Shown: positions 48,638 through 55,971 of the stretch, piece by piece
Numbering within the stretch: the stretch's first letter is position 1
Layout of the letters: every line of letters begins with the position of its first letter
Assembly: GCA_902776545.1 (NCBI GenBank)
Contig: CACYQO010000008.1
Location: 1-55,971 of the forward strand
Source of the DNA: an uncultured Prevotellaceae bacterium
GTDB lineage: Bacteria > Bacteroidota > Bacteroidia > Bacteroidales > Bacteroidaceae
DNA: 55,971 nucleotides
Direction of reading: 5' to 3'
Notes under the pieces: generated by a model
Seen by the model: the letters and a program-made list of their open reading frames with translations, nothing else
Told to the model about the DNA's origin: nothing
Databases searched by the model: none
Position numbers and translations under genes: made by a program

Positions 48638-50011
48638 ATGATGAAAGAACCCATTGAAATGCGCAATCTCTACGAGCATGAGACTGACGCTTACAATCTG
48701 GAAGGCTTCAAGCCCCAGATTGTCGATGCCGAGTATCTGAAACACCTCGGCGTAACGATTGAACCTTCTGACGAAACCCTGCAAGGCCTCATCAGAGGCT
48801 CCAAACTGTTTATGAAACGTTTGGAGGAACACACCGTCATCCCCAAGTCGGTGCTTTACTTGGAGGACTGCGACCCCGAGGCCGTGGAGACCGAAATCCA
48901 CAACTACACGGGCCGTTGTCCGACGCTGACCTTCGAGGTAAACCCCATCAAGGGCTGTCACGTGGGATGTCAGTACTGCTTGGTTACAGACGGCGTACAC
49001 GAGCAGAAGCTGGTGGCCTACGAGAACTACCACCTCTATGTGCGCAAGCTCTTAGAGGAGATGAACGGTGCCTGCAGTGAGCAACCGAATGTCGTGACGC
49101 CAGAAGACATCAAGGAGCGCAGCCGACTGCTGCAGGAATTGGCAAAAGCCATTGTGGAGACACCTGAGAAGAAGAAGGAGATAGAGCGGCAGATTGTTGC
49201 GCTGAGCCGTGGCAAGAACTGGAACCACTACTACTACTTCACGCCCAAGACCGAGGCCCTGCAGGAGCCTACGCTCTACACCGGCATCGCCCATCGCATC
49301 CTGCGTGAGTTTATCGCTCACTTCAAGCGCTACCCCAACAGCAACGCCCGCCTCTTCATCGCATCGAAGGCCGGCACCAAGCACCTGCTGGTGGAGAACG
49401 AGGGCGAGACCATCCTCGACCTCTTCGAGCAGTTGAAGGACAAGATGCAGTTCAATACCTCGGTGAGCATCATGCCCAAAGCCTTCCGCGACCTGCTGGA
49501 GCCTTACGCCGCCCCTATAGAAGAACGCATGGCCGCCGTGAAGATGTGTCAGGAGCGCGGCATACAGGCCAACTCGGCTCTGGTACAGCCCATCTTCGTG
49601 CCCTACCTCACCGACGAACACATCAAGGAGTTCTTCGACATGCTCCATGATGCCGGTATCGTGAACTACAAGCCGGAGTTCCTCACAGCCTGCATGGAGA
49701 ACCTGGCTCAGTTGGGCCAGTGGCTCGGCCATTTCGATAAGACAATGGAGCGCGACCTCTACATGGACTATATCAGTCCGAAGAATGCTGACCACCGCAA
49801 GCAACGCGGACGTACGGCTCCAAACCGTGCGCTCTCGATAGAGAACATCCAGCGGCTGATGAAGTACACCGACACCATCGGCATGTCCACCAGCATCTGC
49901 TTCTGGGTACGCAACCAACTGAAAGTGCCTACAAGCATCATCCCCATCATCAACCGCAACGGATTCCAGTGTTTGGGTTACCAGTCGAAACTCTTTAAGA
50001 GTGAAAAGTGA
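48638..50011 (+). CDS. radical SAM protein in the polysaccharide locus
   Basis: 457 residues. The radical SAM cluster motif C-x3-C-x2-C is CHVGCQYC (residues about 107-114, inside NPIKGCHVGCQYCLV). The rest has long helical stretches and a C-terminal FWVRNQLKVPTSIIPIINRN. It matches no named radical SAM subclass I can place. The stop codon lies inside a heptamer array (50000-50027), so the last residues (LFKSEK) are repeat-coded. Its place between the sugar transferase and two ATP-grasp-type genes suggests modification of a sugar or an attached amino acid or peptide, which is inference. Confidence 0.85.
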   Translation: MMKEPIEMRNLYEHETDAYNLEGFKPQIVDAEYLKHLGVTIEPSDETLQGLIRGSKLFMKRLEEHTVIPKSVLYLEDCDPEAVETEIHNYTGRCPTLTFEVNPIKGCHVGCQYCLVTDGVHEQKLVAYENYHLYVRKLLEEMNGACSEQPNVVTPEDIKERSRLLQELAKAIVETPEKKKEIERQIVALSRGKNWNHYYYFTPKTEALQEPTLYTGIAHRILREFIAHFKRYPNSNARLFIASKAGTKHLLVENEGETILDLFEQLKDKMQFNTSVSIMPKAFRDLLEPYAAPIEERMAAVKMCQERGIQANSALVQPIFVPYLTDEHIKEFFDMLHDAGIVNYKPEFLTACMENLAQLGQWLGHFDKTMERDLYMDYISPKNADHRKQRGRTAPNRALSIENIQRLMKYTDTIGMSTSICFWVRNQLKVPTSIIPIINRNGFQCLGYQSKLFKSEK

Positions 50012-50027
50012 AGAGTGAAGAGTGAAG
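50000..50027 (+). repeat. AGTGAAR heptamers x4 over the stop of the radical SAM gene
   Basis: AGTGAAA then AGTGAAG three times; the TGA at 50009-50011 is part of it. Confidence 0.88.
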
Positions 50028-50067
50028 AATTTGCTACCGCCTTCATGGCGTAGCCTGATTATACGTT

Positions 50068-51315
50068 ATGAATTGTCAAAACGTTTGTTTTCAGCTATTT
50101 GCTGACAAGACCGACTACTACCACCATTGGTATCACGCCAAGCCGATGCTGATTACCTCGGAGCGGCGCGACGAATTGCGCCGTATGCAGGCCTTGCTTT
50201 ATAAGTGCATCGTCTATATGGCGGAGCACTACCGCGAGTGGGTACCCCAGTTTATGCCCTTAGACGAGAAGGTGATGGAGATACTGGACCGCCAGAGCCG
50301 CTATCCCTTCCGGGCAGGTGCCTATCGTCCCGACTATCTCATCAGCGAGGATGGCCGGCTGCTGTTGGTTGAAATCACCAGCCGCTTCTTCGGACACGGC
50401 ATTTGGGCCAATTATCCCTCAGTAGTCAAGGCAGAACAGTTCATGGCTGAGCATCCCTACGCATCTTGGGAGAACCGCTACGATGCCTTACTGACCTATA
50501 TGCGTGACATCATTCCCGAGGGTAGTCCAATCTATGTATTCAAAAGTAGCGACCGAGGTAGCGAGAGTATCTTCTACAAGAAGTTCTATGAGTACTACGG
50601 ACATGAGGTGACCGTCTATGAGACCGCCGAAGTGGAAGCACATATTGACCAGTGGAGTCACGACGCGGTGGTGATTAGTGCGCTCAACCAGCAAGACCTT
50701 CTATCCTTCCGGATGGAAACCCTGCAAGCCATGATCGATGCGCGTATGCTGAACGACTTCCGCACCATCTTCCTGGCTCACGACAAGCGTTTCCTGCACC
50801 TCATCTTCGTTGACGACTTCACAAGCCAATGCCTCACGCAGGAGGAAACGACATTCCTACGCCAGCACACCATTCCCACCTATGTATATAATAATAGGTA
50901 TAAGGAAATCTGGGAGGATGCCTTCCAGTACAAGGACCGATACATCCTTAAGCCCTACGACTTGGGCAAGAGTGTAGGTCTGTATGCCGGTGTGATGACT
51001 GATGAGGAAACGTGGAAGAGTGTAATTGGGAAATTGGGGAATCTCCTAAACAGTTACATCTTGCAACCCTTTATTCACCAGCGCACCTATCCCTGCGAGT
51101 GGGAGGGCAAGCACTACGACGAGTACGTCTGCGGCATGATGCTCTGCATGGACGACCGCTATTATGACAGTGGTGTGTTTCGCACAAGTAGTGCCCCTGT
51201 GTCCAACAAGGTTGATGACCGTAAGATGTGTGTCATTCACAGTGACAATGAAAGGCTACGGGTAGGCGAGCTTAGCTCGGGAATGGAATTGAAAAAATAC
51301 TGTTATGTGTTATGA
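50068..51315 (+). CDS. ATP-grasp-like protein of the polysaccharide locus
   Basis: 415 residues. The middle and C-terminal parts look like a divergent ATP-grasp ligase: RPDYLISEDGRLLLVEITSRFF, then RYILKPYDLGKSVGLYAG (a Lys and a glycine-type loop) and SYILQPFIHQRTYP, then MLCMDDRYYDSGVFRT. ATP-grasp enzymes join a carboxylate to an amine or similar group with ATP, for example amino-acid or peptide transfer to a sugar. The reaction is not determined. It overlaps the WbqC-like gene by 4 bases (ATGA), so they are translated together. Confidence 0.65.
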   Translation: MNCQNVCFQLFADKTDYYHHWYHAKPMLITSERRDELRRMQALLYKCIVYMAEHYREWVPQFMPLDEKVMEILDRQSRYPFRAGAYRPDYLISEDGRLLLVEITSRFFGHGIWANYPSVVKAEQFMAEHPYASWENRYDALLTYMRDIIPEGSPIYVFKSSDRGSESIFYKKFYEYYGHEVTVYETAEVEAHIDQWSHDAVVISALNQQDLLSFRMETLQAMIDARMLNDFRTIFLAHDKRFLHLIFVDDFTSQCLTQEETTFLRQHTIPTYVYNNRYKEIWEDAFQYKDRYILKPYDLGKSVGLYAGVMTDEETWKSVIGKLGNLLNSYILQPFIHQRTYPCEWEGKHYDEYVCGMMLCMDDRYYDSGVFRTSSAPVSNKVDDRKMCVIHSDNERLRVGELSSGMELKKYCYVL

Positions 51316-52031
51316 TTGAAGGAAAAAAATGTATCGCCATTTGGCAGCCGTACTTCTTTCCGTATATCGGCTATTGGCAAGTCATCCATGCCGCTGATAT
51401 GTTTTTTGTTGGCGACAATGCCCACTATATCAAAAACGGCTGGATAAACCACAACCGGATCTTAGGCCAAGGAAACCAGCCGCAGTACTTTGGCATTGAA
51501 GTCAGCCATGCTTCCGCAGACCGTTACATCTGTGAAACGAAACGTGTGGTCAACCTGAAACGGGCAGACAAAATGTGCCGGGTGTTGGAGTACTACTACA
51601 GCAAAGCGCCACACTACAACGAGGCAATGGAAATCATCAGGCCTATCCTGATGGACGAAGAAACTGATCTGACGCGCTATCTCGTGAAGCAACTGAGGAC
51701 TGTGGCCGATTATTTAAGCATCACGACAGAAATCAGATTGCTCTCGGAAGTGTCTACCCGCTGGGATTGCAAGGCACCGGAAGTTATCCGTCGCACTTGT
51801 TTTAATAACGGTTGTACCGACTATCTCAACTCTATCACTGGAACGAAATTCTACGACAAGGATGCGTTCAGTGAGATGGGCATCACCCTCCACTTTATAC
51901 GCCGTAACGATGACATCCGTTACCAGCAGCGCTGTGAAGAGTATGTCCCCGACCTGAGCATCATCGATACGATGATGTACTGCTCGCGCGATGAGATACA
52001 TGATATGTTGGACCGTTATCATTTCGTATAA
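51312..52031 (+). CDS. WbqC-like family protein
   Basis: 239 residues of the WbqC-like family. The start CIAIWQPYFFPYIGYWQVIH, ADMFFVGDNAHYIKNGWINHN and a later ITGTKFYDKDAF follow the family pattern (I-x-Q-P-x-F-[FL]-P-x-x-G-Y). WbqC-like proteins are found in surface-polysaccharide clusters beside amino-sugar genes, and are thought to modify an amino sugar (amide or acyl transfer), without clear biochemical proof. The gene overlaps the preceding ATP-grasp-like gene by 4 bases and precedes the aminotransferase by 21 bases. Confidence 0.88.
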   Translation: MIEGKKCIAIWQPYFFPYIGYWQVIHAADMFFVGDNAHYIKNGWINHNRILGQGNQPQYFGIEVSHASADRYICETKRVVNLKRADKMCRVLEYYYSKAPHYNEAMEIIRPILMDEETDLTRYLVKQLRTVADYLSITTEIRLLSEVSTRWDCKAPEVIRRTCFNNGCTDYLNSITGTKFYDKDAFSEMGITLHFIRRNDDIRYQQRCEEYVPDLSIIDTMMYCSRDEIHDMLDRYHFV

Positions 52032-52052
52032 AACAACTTAACAAGAATAATT

Positions 52053-53113
52053 ATGATTAATGTTTTTCAGCCTTCATTAGGAAAAGAAGAACTTGATGCT
52101 CTCGAGAAAGTCTTTGAGTCCAATTGGATTGGAAGAGGCAAACGAGTAATAGAGTTTGAAGAGAAATATGCAGAGCATATCAAATCTTCAAAGGACTTAG
52201 TGTTAACGACTACTTGCTGTAGCGTCATTCTTCCTACCATCAGTTTTATCGGTGCCGGCAATGCCATTTGTGCCCATGGTGCCAAGATGGTGCTCTGCGA
52301 TGTGGACCCTCACACGCTGAATGCCCGTGCCGAAGATATTGAAAAGGTCATAACGCCCAAGACAAAAGCGCTTTTGCTTCTGCATTATGGAGGCATACCT
52401 TGTGAAATGGATGAGATCATGGCACTTTGCAGGAAACATCATATAAAAGTCATCGAAGATGCCAATGCTGGCGTATGCTCTTTCTATAAAGGGAAAGCCG
52501 TCGGCACCATCGGCGACATGGGTATGTGGTCGTTTGATGCCATGAAGATTCTGGTTTGCGGAGATGGCCGGAACTCCGCCAAAAGGCTGACCGATGGCTT
52601 TATTTTGGCTTGGAAGCCAAGAGCGGCTATTCAAACACCGTAGCTCAGAAGTGGTGGGAGTTCGATATCTCCTGTTTTGGTCATCGTGCCATTATGAACA
52701 ATATAACGGCTGCTATAGCATTGGAACAGCTGAAGAAACTGCCTGCATATATGAAAAGGCGAGCAGAGATACATCAATACTACAACGAGCATCTCAAGCC
52801 ATTCTCATGGATTGAACTTCCCCCCGTCCTGCCTGAATATGTAGAGACATCCTACTATTTCTATCACATTCAGATTAAGAACGGCAAGCGTGACGAGTTT
52901 GCGAGATTCCTGCGTGAGAATGGTATCTATACGACATATAGATATTATCCTCTTCATCGTGTGCCTGGCTATGGCGTGACAGGCGATTTCCCCAATGCAG
53001 ATTATGCCGCAGACCACACACTGAACCTTCCAATTCATCAGTCCATTACCGATGATGACTTGGAACTCATTATAGAGAAAGTCCGTGAATTTGACAACCT
53101 GTTCTGCAAATAG
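52053..53113 (+). pseudogene. DegT/DnrJ-type sugar aminotransferase damaged by two deletions
   Basis: A PLP-dependent nucleotide-sugar aminotransferase split over two frames. Frame one (52053-52643) has the start of the fold, DANAGV, and the PLP lysine in WSFDAMKILVCGDG, then drifts into nonsense. Frame two resumes at about 52570 with PELRQKADRWLYFGLEAKSG and runs to 53113 with the family's end (TTYRYYPLHRVPGYG). Between GDG and PEL only about 5-8 residues are missing, so a short frame-shifting deletion of roughly 20 bases is inferred. A second, in-frame loss is likely earlier: LTTTCCS runs straight into VILPTISFIGAGNA, where homologues have about 17-25 more residues. It would otherwise add an amino group to a sugar of the repeat unit. 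Confidence 0.82.
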
Positions 53114-53125
53114 AAAAACGAATTT

Positions 53126-54289
53126 ATGAAACTATACGCAAGTGAAGACGAGGCCTATCAGATCCGTACAGGCCGTGAGATTGTAGATGCTTATCCAGAA
53201 ATCTACAATCCGTGGATTATCCAAAACATCAAGCAGAAGTTGGAAACACGTGCCAAAACCAGACCCGACATAGCAGGCGGCAGAAGCATAGAGGACATCT
53301 TTGCCATTGCTACTTATGACTACTGGCAATATGGTATCGATACACCCGAAGAGTTCTCACACGAGCAGTTAGGAGCCTCCCACGACAAGAAGTGCCGGTA
53401 TATCACCTGCAGAAACCGCTTCAAATACATCGATTATCTGAACAAGAAAGAGGACATGCACCTGCTCCGCAACAAGTGGCATGCCTACCTGTTGCTTAAG
53501 GACGCCTACCGACGCGAGGTGCTGCTGCTCGAAAGCGAGCAGGACTTCCCTGCCTTCGAGGCATTCTGCCAGCGTCACCCCACATTCGTCGTCAAGCCTG
53601 TCGGTCTCGGTCTGTCGTTGGGAGTCCGCAAAGTGGAGGTCGGAGATACAGACCCCCACACGCTCTTCGACCAGTTGTTTATAGAAATAGAGACCGAAAA
53701 CGGCCATTGGAATAGTGGCACCGAAAAGGGTGTGCTGGTGGAGGAACTGATTGAGCAAGGCGAGGAAATGGCTATGCTTCATCCTGCCAGTGTCAACAGT
53801 GTGCGGATGCTCACCATCAATCTGGGAGATGGCGACATCCGTCTATGGTATCCTTACGTCCGTATCGGTGTGGGTGGGCATTTTATCAGTTCAGCAGCAA
53901 CCGGTAGCATTGTTGCAGGCATCAATGCGGGTACAGGTGTGGTGTATTCTACTGGTTTTGACAAGTTAGGTAGGATTACTGATGTGCATCCAGACACCCA
54001 TTTCACAATTAAGGGTATCAAGATTCCCCGATGGGGGCAGCTCTGCCAGAAAGCCATAGAGATGTCTAAGCGTCTGCCTACCCTGCGCTACATCGGCTGG
54101 GATTTTGTCTATGACAAGGACGGAGAGTGGATTGTGATGGAGGGCAATGAAAATGCCGGAATAAGCAGTTCTCAGCTGATTCATCACAGAGGAATGCGTG
54201 AGGAGTTTGAACAACTCATCGGCTACCATCCCACCAAAGAATACTGGTGGCAAGGCAAATACCCTTCAAGATTCGAAAACATTAAATAG
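53126..54289 (+). CDS. sugar-transfer-associated ATP-grasp protein
   Basis: 387 residues. The ATP-grasp fold of the 'sugar-transfer associated' family is seen: FVVKPVGLGLSLGVRKV (nucleotide-binding Lys and loop), GVLVEELIEQGEEM, NSVRMLTIN, TGSIVAGINAGTGVV, and IGWDFVYDKDGEWIVMEGNENAG with the metal-binding Glu/Asn. These genes stand in capsule and exopolysaccharide clusters and probably join a carboxylic or amino-acid group to the sugar. A second ATP-grasp-type gene lies in the same operon (50068-51315). It begins 12 bases after the damaged aminotransferase and ends 8 bases before capA-like. Confidence 0.88.
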   Translation: MKLYASEDEAYQIRTGREIVDAYPEIYNPWIIQNIKQKLETRAKTRPDIAGGRSIEDIFAIATYDYWQYGIDTPEEFSHEQLGASHDKKCRYITCRNRFKYIDYLNKKEDMHLLRNKWHAYLLLKDAYRREVLLLESEQDFPAFEAFCQRHPTFVVKPVGLGLSLGVRKVEVGDTDPHTLFDQLFIEIETENGHWNSGTEKGVLVEELIEQGEEMAMLHPASVNSVRMLTINLGDGDIRLWYPYVRIGVGGHFISSAATGSIVAGINAGTGVVYSTGFDKLGRITDVHPDTHFTIKGIKIPRWGQLCQKAIEMSKRLPTLRYIGWDFVYDKDGEWIVMEGNENAGISSSQLIHHRGMREEFEQLIGYHPTKEYWWQGKYPSRFENIK

Positions 54290-54297
54290 GAGGCATC

Positions 54298-55620
54298 ATG
54301 TCTGAAATTAATATTTTGGGAGTCGGAGACATCCTTGTAGCAAAGCGACTGCCCTCAAAAGGCTACTGTGGCTATGACGAGATAAGACACTTGTTAGGTA
54401 GTCATGATGCCTGTTTTGGCAATCTTGAGACAACAGTCCATGATAATGAGGGCTATCCATCTGCTTTCCCCGGTGGTTCGTATAAAATGGCTAATCCCGC
54501 TGTTCTTGATGACTTAAAGGAACAGGGCTTTCATGTGCTGAACATTGCCAACAACCATGCCCTTGACTATTGTCAAAAAGGCTTGGAAGCAACTATTCGC
54601 AACCTAAAGAATGCGGGAATGGCATACGTAGGGGCAGGCAGAAATCTGTCCGAGGCGGCTTTGCCTAAATATGTGGAATGTCGGGAAGGAAGGGTCGCCT
54701 TTATTGGCGTAACCAGTTCTTACCATGATACGGACGCTGCCGGTCCTCAAGGCGGCATTGTGCCTGGACGACCGGGCATTAACCCTCTCAGAAGAATTGA
54801 GTATTATGAGGTGACGGAAGAAAACTTTCATGCCTTGAGCAAAGTTGCTGAAGAGACGGACATGAACGATGGCTACAAATGGGCGGTTGCCTACGGCTAT
54901 AGAAAAGCTGGTGAAGTTTCACCTGCGTCTGAGCAAAGCGAAGAGCTCTTCCTGCGGGAAATGAAGTTTGTAAAAGGCGGGTGCAACCGAAGGGTTAATC
55001 ACCCGCATCCAGCCGACATGGAGAGAGTAAAAACCGCCATTCAGGAAGCAACCCTCCAGGCAGACTGTGTGGTGGTCAGCTTCCATTCCCATCAGATGAG
55101 CGGAAGTGCCGACAAACCGGCACCGTTTATCGTCGAGTTTTGTCACGCCTGTATTGATGCTGGTGCGAACGTTATATTCGGCCACGGCTCCCATGAGTTA
55201 AGAGGATTGGAGATATACAAGAATGCACCTATTTTCTATGGGCTTAATGAGTTTATCCTGCATAATGAAATGCAAGAGGTACAACCTTTCGAGTTTTATG
55301 AGCGGGTTCATCAGGAGCCATCTAAATATGATTATGTAGGATTAGGGATGAATCTCAGGAGTAAGGGTGGCACACGCGGGCTTTCTGCCGACCGCAAGGC
55401 ATGGGAGGCCGTAGCGGCAAGTGTTTCCATGAAAGATCATGAAGTAAAGGAAGTGAGAGTCTATCCCATTTCTTTAGGATTTGAGCTGAGCAGAGCGCAG
55501 CGTGGCTGGCCAGTGATTGATAAATCGGGAAAAATCCTCGACTATTTCTGCCAATTGTCAAATAATCAATACGGAACCCAATTTGAGTTGGCGGATGGTT
55601 ATGCCAAGGTGATACTGTAA
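54298..55620 (+). CDS. CapA-like metallophosphatase (poly-gamma-glutamate synthesis type)
   Basis: 440 residues. The two-metal phosphoesterase fold of the CapA/PgsA family is clear: ILGVGDILVAKR, CFGNLETTV, NIANNHALDYCQKG, VAFIGVTSS, VVSFHSHQM and GHGSHELRG. CapA proteins are required for poly-gamma-glutamate or polysaccharide export and capsule anchoring, and here the gene could hydrolyse or transfer a phospho-group of the polymer. There is no N-terminal signal peptide. A Shine-Dalgarno-like AGGAGG (54288-54293) precedes the ATG, which is rare in this phylum. Confidence 0.88.
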   Translation: MSEINILGVGDILVAKRLPSKGYCGYDEIRHLLGSHDACFGNLETTVHDNEGYPSAFPGGSYKMANPAVLDDLKEQGFHVLNIANNHALDYCQKGLEATIRNLKNAGMAYVGAGRNLSEAALPKYVECREGRVAFIGVTSSYHDTDAAGPQGGIVPGRPGINPLRRIEYYEVTEENFHALSKVAEETDMNDGYKWAVAYGYRKAGEVSPASEQSEELFLREMKFVKGGCNRRVNHPHPADMERVKTAIQEATLQADCVVVSFHSHQMSGSADKPAPFIVEFCHACIDAGANVIFGHGSHELRGLEIYKNAPIFYGLNEFILHNEMQEVQPFEFYERVHQEPSKYDYVGLGMNLRSKGGTRGLSADRKAWEAVAASVSMKDHEVKEVRVYPISLGFELSRAQRGWPVIDKSGKILDYFCQLSNNQYGTQFELADGYAKVIL

Positions 55621-55629
55621 AGATGAAAC

Positions 55630-55971
55630 TTGAAAAAAGTGGAAGAGTCTTTGAAACATAAAACGGTGAAAGGCTTAGGCTGGTCGGCACTTGACAATGC
55701 TGCACGCTACGGCATGCAGTTTATGATAGGCATCGTGCTGGCCCGTCTGCTGTCGCCCGACGACTATGGCCTGTTGGGACTGGTGGGCATTGTCACCGTG
55801 GTATGCACAGCACTGGTCAATGGTGGGTTTACGACTGCCCTGATTCGCAAGAAGAATGCTACCGAGGAGGACTACAACACCGTATTCATCTGCAACCTCA
55901 CGATGAGTCTGCTGCTCTACGGGGTGACGTTCCTCTGTGCGCCGCTGATAGCCGACTTCTTCAGCCGCGAA
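55630..55971 (+). CDS. polysaccharide flippase (Wzx/MATE-like), N-terminal part, cut by the window end
   Basis: 114 residues are visible from a TTG start at 55630 (an internal TTG at 55651 is also possible); no nearer ATG is in frame. The sequence TVKGLGWSALDNAARYGMQF, LARLLSPDDYGLLGLVGIV, and FTTALIRKKNATEEDYNTVF is typical of oligosaccharide-unit flippases (Wzx, PST/MATE superfamily), with three membrane spans in the visible part. It moves the lipid-linked repeat unit across the inner membrane. The stop lies beyond the window. It follows the CapA-like gene by 9 bases, so the operon continues. Confidence 0.88.
   Translation, partial: MKKVEESLKHKTVKGLGWSALDNAARYGMQFMIGIVLARLLSPDDYGLLGLVGIVTVVCTALVNGGFTTALIRKKNATEEDYNTVFICNLTMSLLLYGVTFLCAPLIADFFSRE

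Overview
The window looks like chromosome of a gut- or rumen-type member of the Bacteroidales, most likely Prevotellaceae. The grounds are many promoters of the Bacteroidetes type (TTTG, about 20 bases, TAnnTTTG), a BACON-domain protein, a C10 (streptopain-type) protease with a Prevotella-like C-terminal sorting tail, a UpxY-type antiterminator heading a surface-polysaccharide locus, and many short tandem repeats lying inside genes. No rRNA, tRNA or CRISPR was found.

Region 1 (1-10.8 kb, + strand) reads as an accessory island. It holds a three-gene set (unknown 539-aa protein, MoxR-like AAA ATPase, vWA protein), a YubB/Api92-like protein, two proteins built on only the core-binding part (regions 1.2-2.4) of a primary sigma factor, two paralogous 72-73-aa proteins whose 3' ends double as terminators, a short leucine-rich-repeat protein, a PD-(D/E)XK nuclease, and an AAA ATPase broken by a deletion of roughly 100 bp. 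Five promoters here share a box around TTTGAATTTTT, and an 84-nt structured element occurs twice.

Region 2 (10.8-22.8 kb) is mostly housekeeping: an ADP-forming acyl-CoA synthetase (-), a giant alpha-2-macroglobulin-like protein, a DUF1573 protein, MeaB and IspH (+), then TrmD (-) at the end of the next operon.

Region 3 (22.1-36.8 kb, - strand) is a compact signalling operon. It runs from a Hanks-type kinase through a TPR/BACON protein, a zinc-ribbon/FHA protein, a kinase-FHA protein, an FHA/transmembrane protein with a protease fold that has lost its catalytic residues, a PP2C phosphatase, a small cysteine-rich lipoprotein, a second kinase, an outer-membrane barrel, a third membrane kinase and a WG-repeat-like secreted protein to trmD. 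Three of the four kinases carry HQD instead of HRD. The set looks like a phospho-relay that reads or builds something at the envelope.

Region 4 (36.9-45.7 kb) carries a patatin, an OmpA-like lipoprotein, a secreted unknown, LigA (with repeat-derived inserts), the C10 protease and a 58-aa peptide. Region 5 (45.68-46.3 kb) is non-coding and holds five small arrays of palindromes, each with its own sequence but all set at a 21-22-bp pitch; this is the most unusual structure in the window. Region 6 (46.5 kb to the end) is a polysaccharide locus: UpxY, initiating sugar transferase, radical SAM protein, ATP-grasp-like protein, WbqC-like protein, a DegT-type aminotransferase damaged by two deletions, a sugar-transfer-associated ATP-grasp protein, a CapA-like phosphoesterase and the start of a flippase.

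Across the window, 7-mer (sometimes 8- or 15-mer) tandem repeats and a 21-bp palindromic repeat sit inside reading frames and are translated in LigA, IspH, the macroglobulin, two signalling proteins and others.
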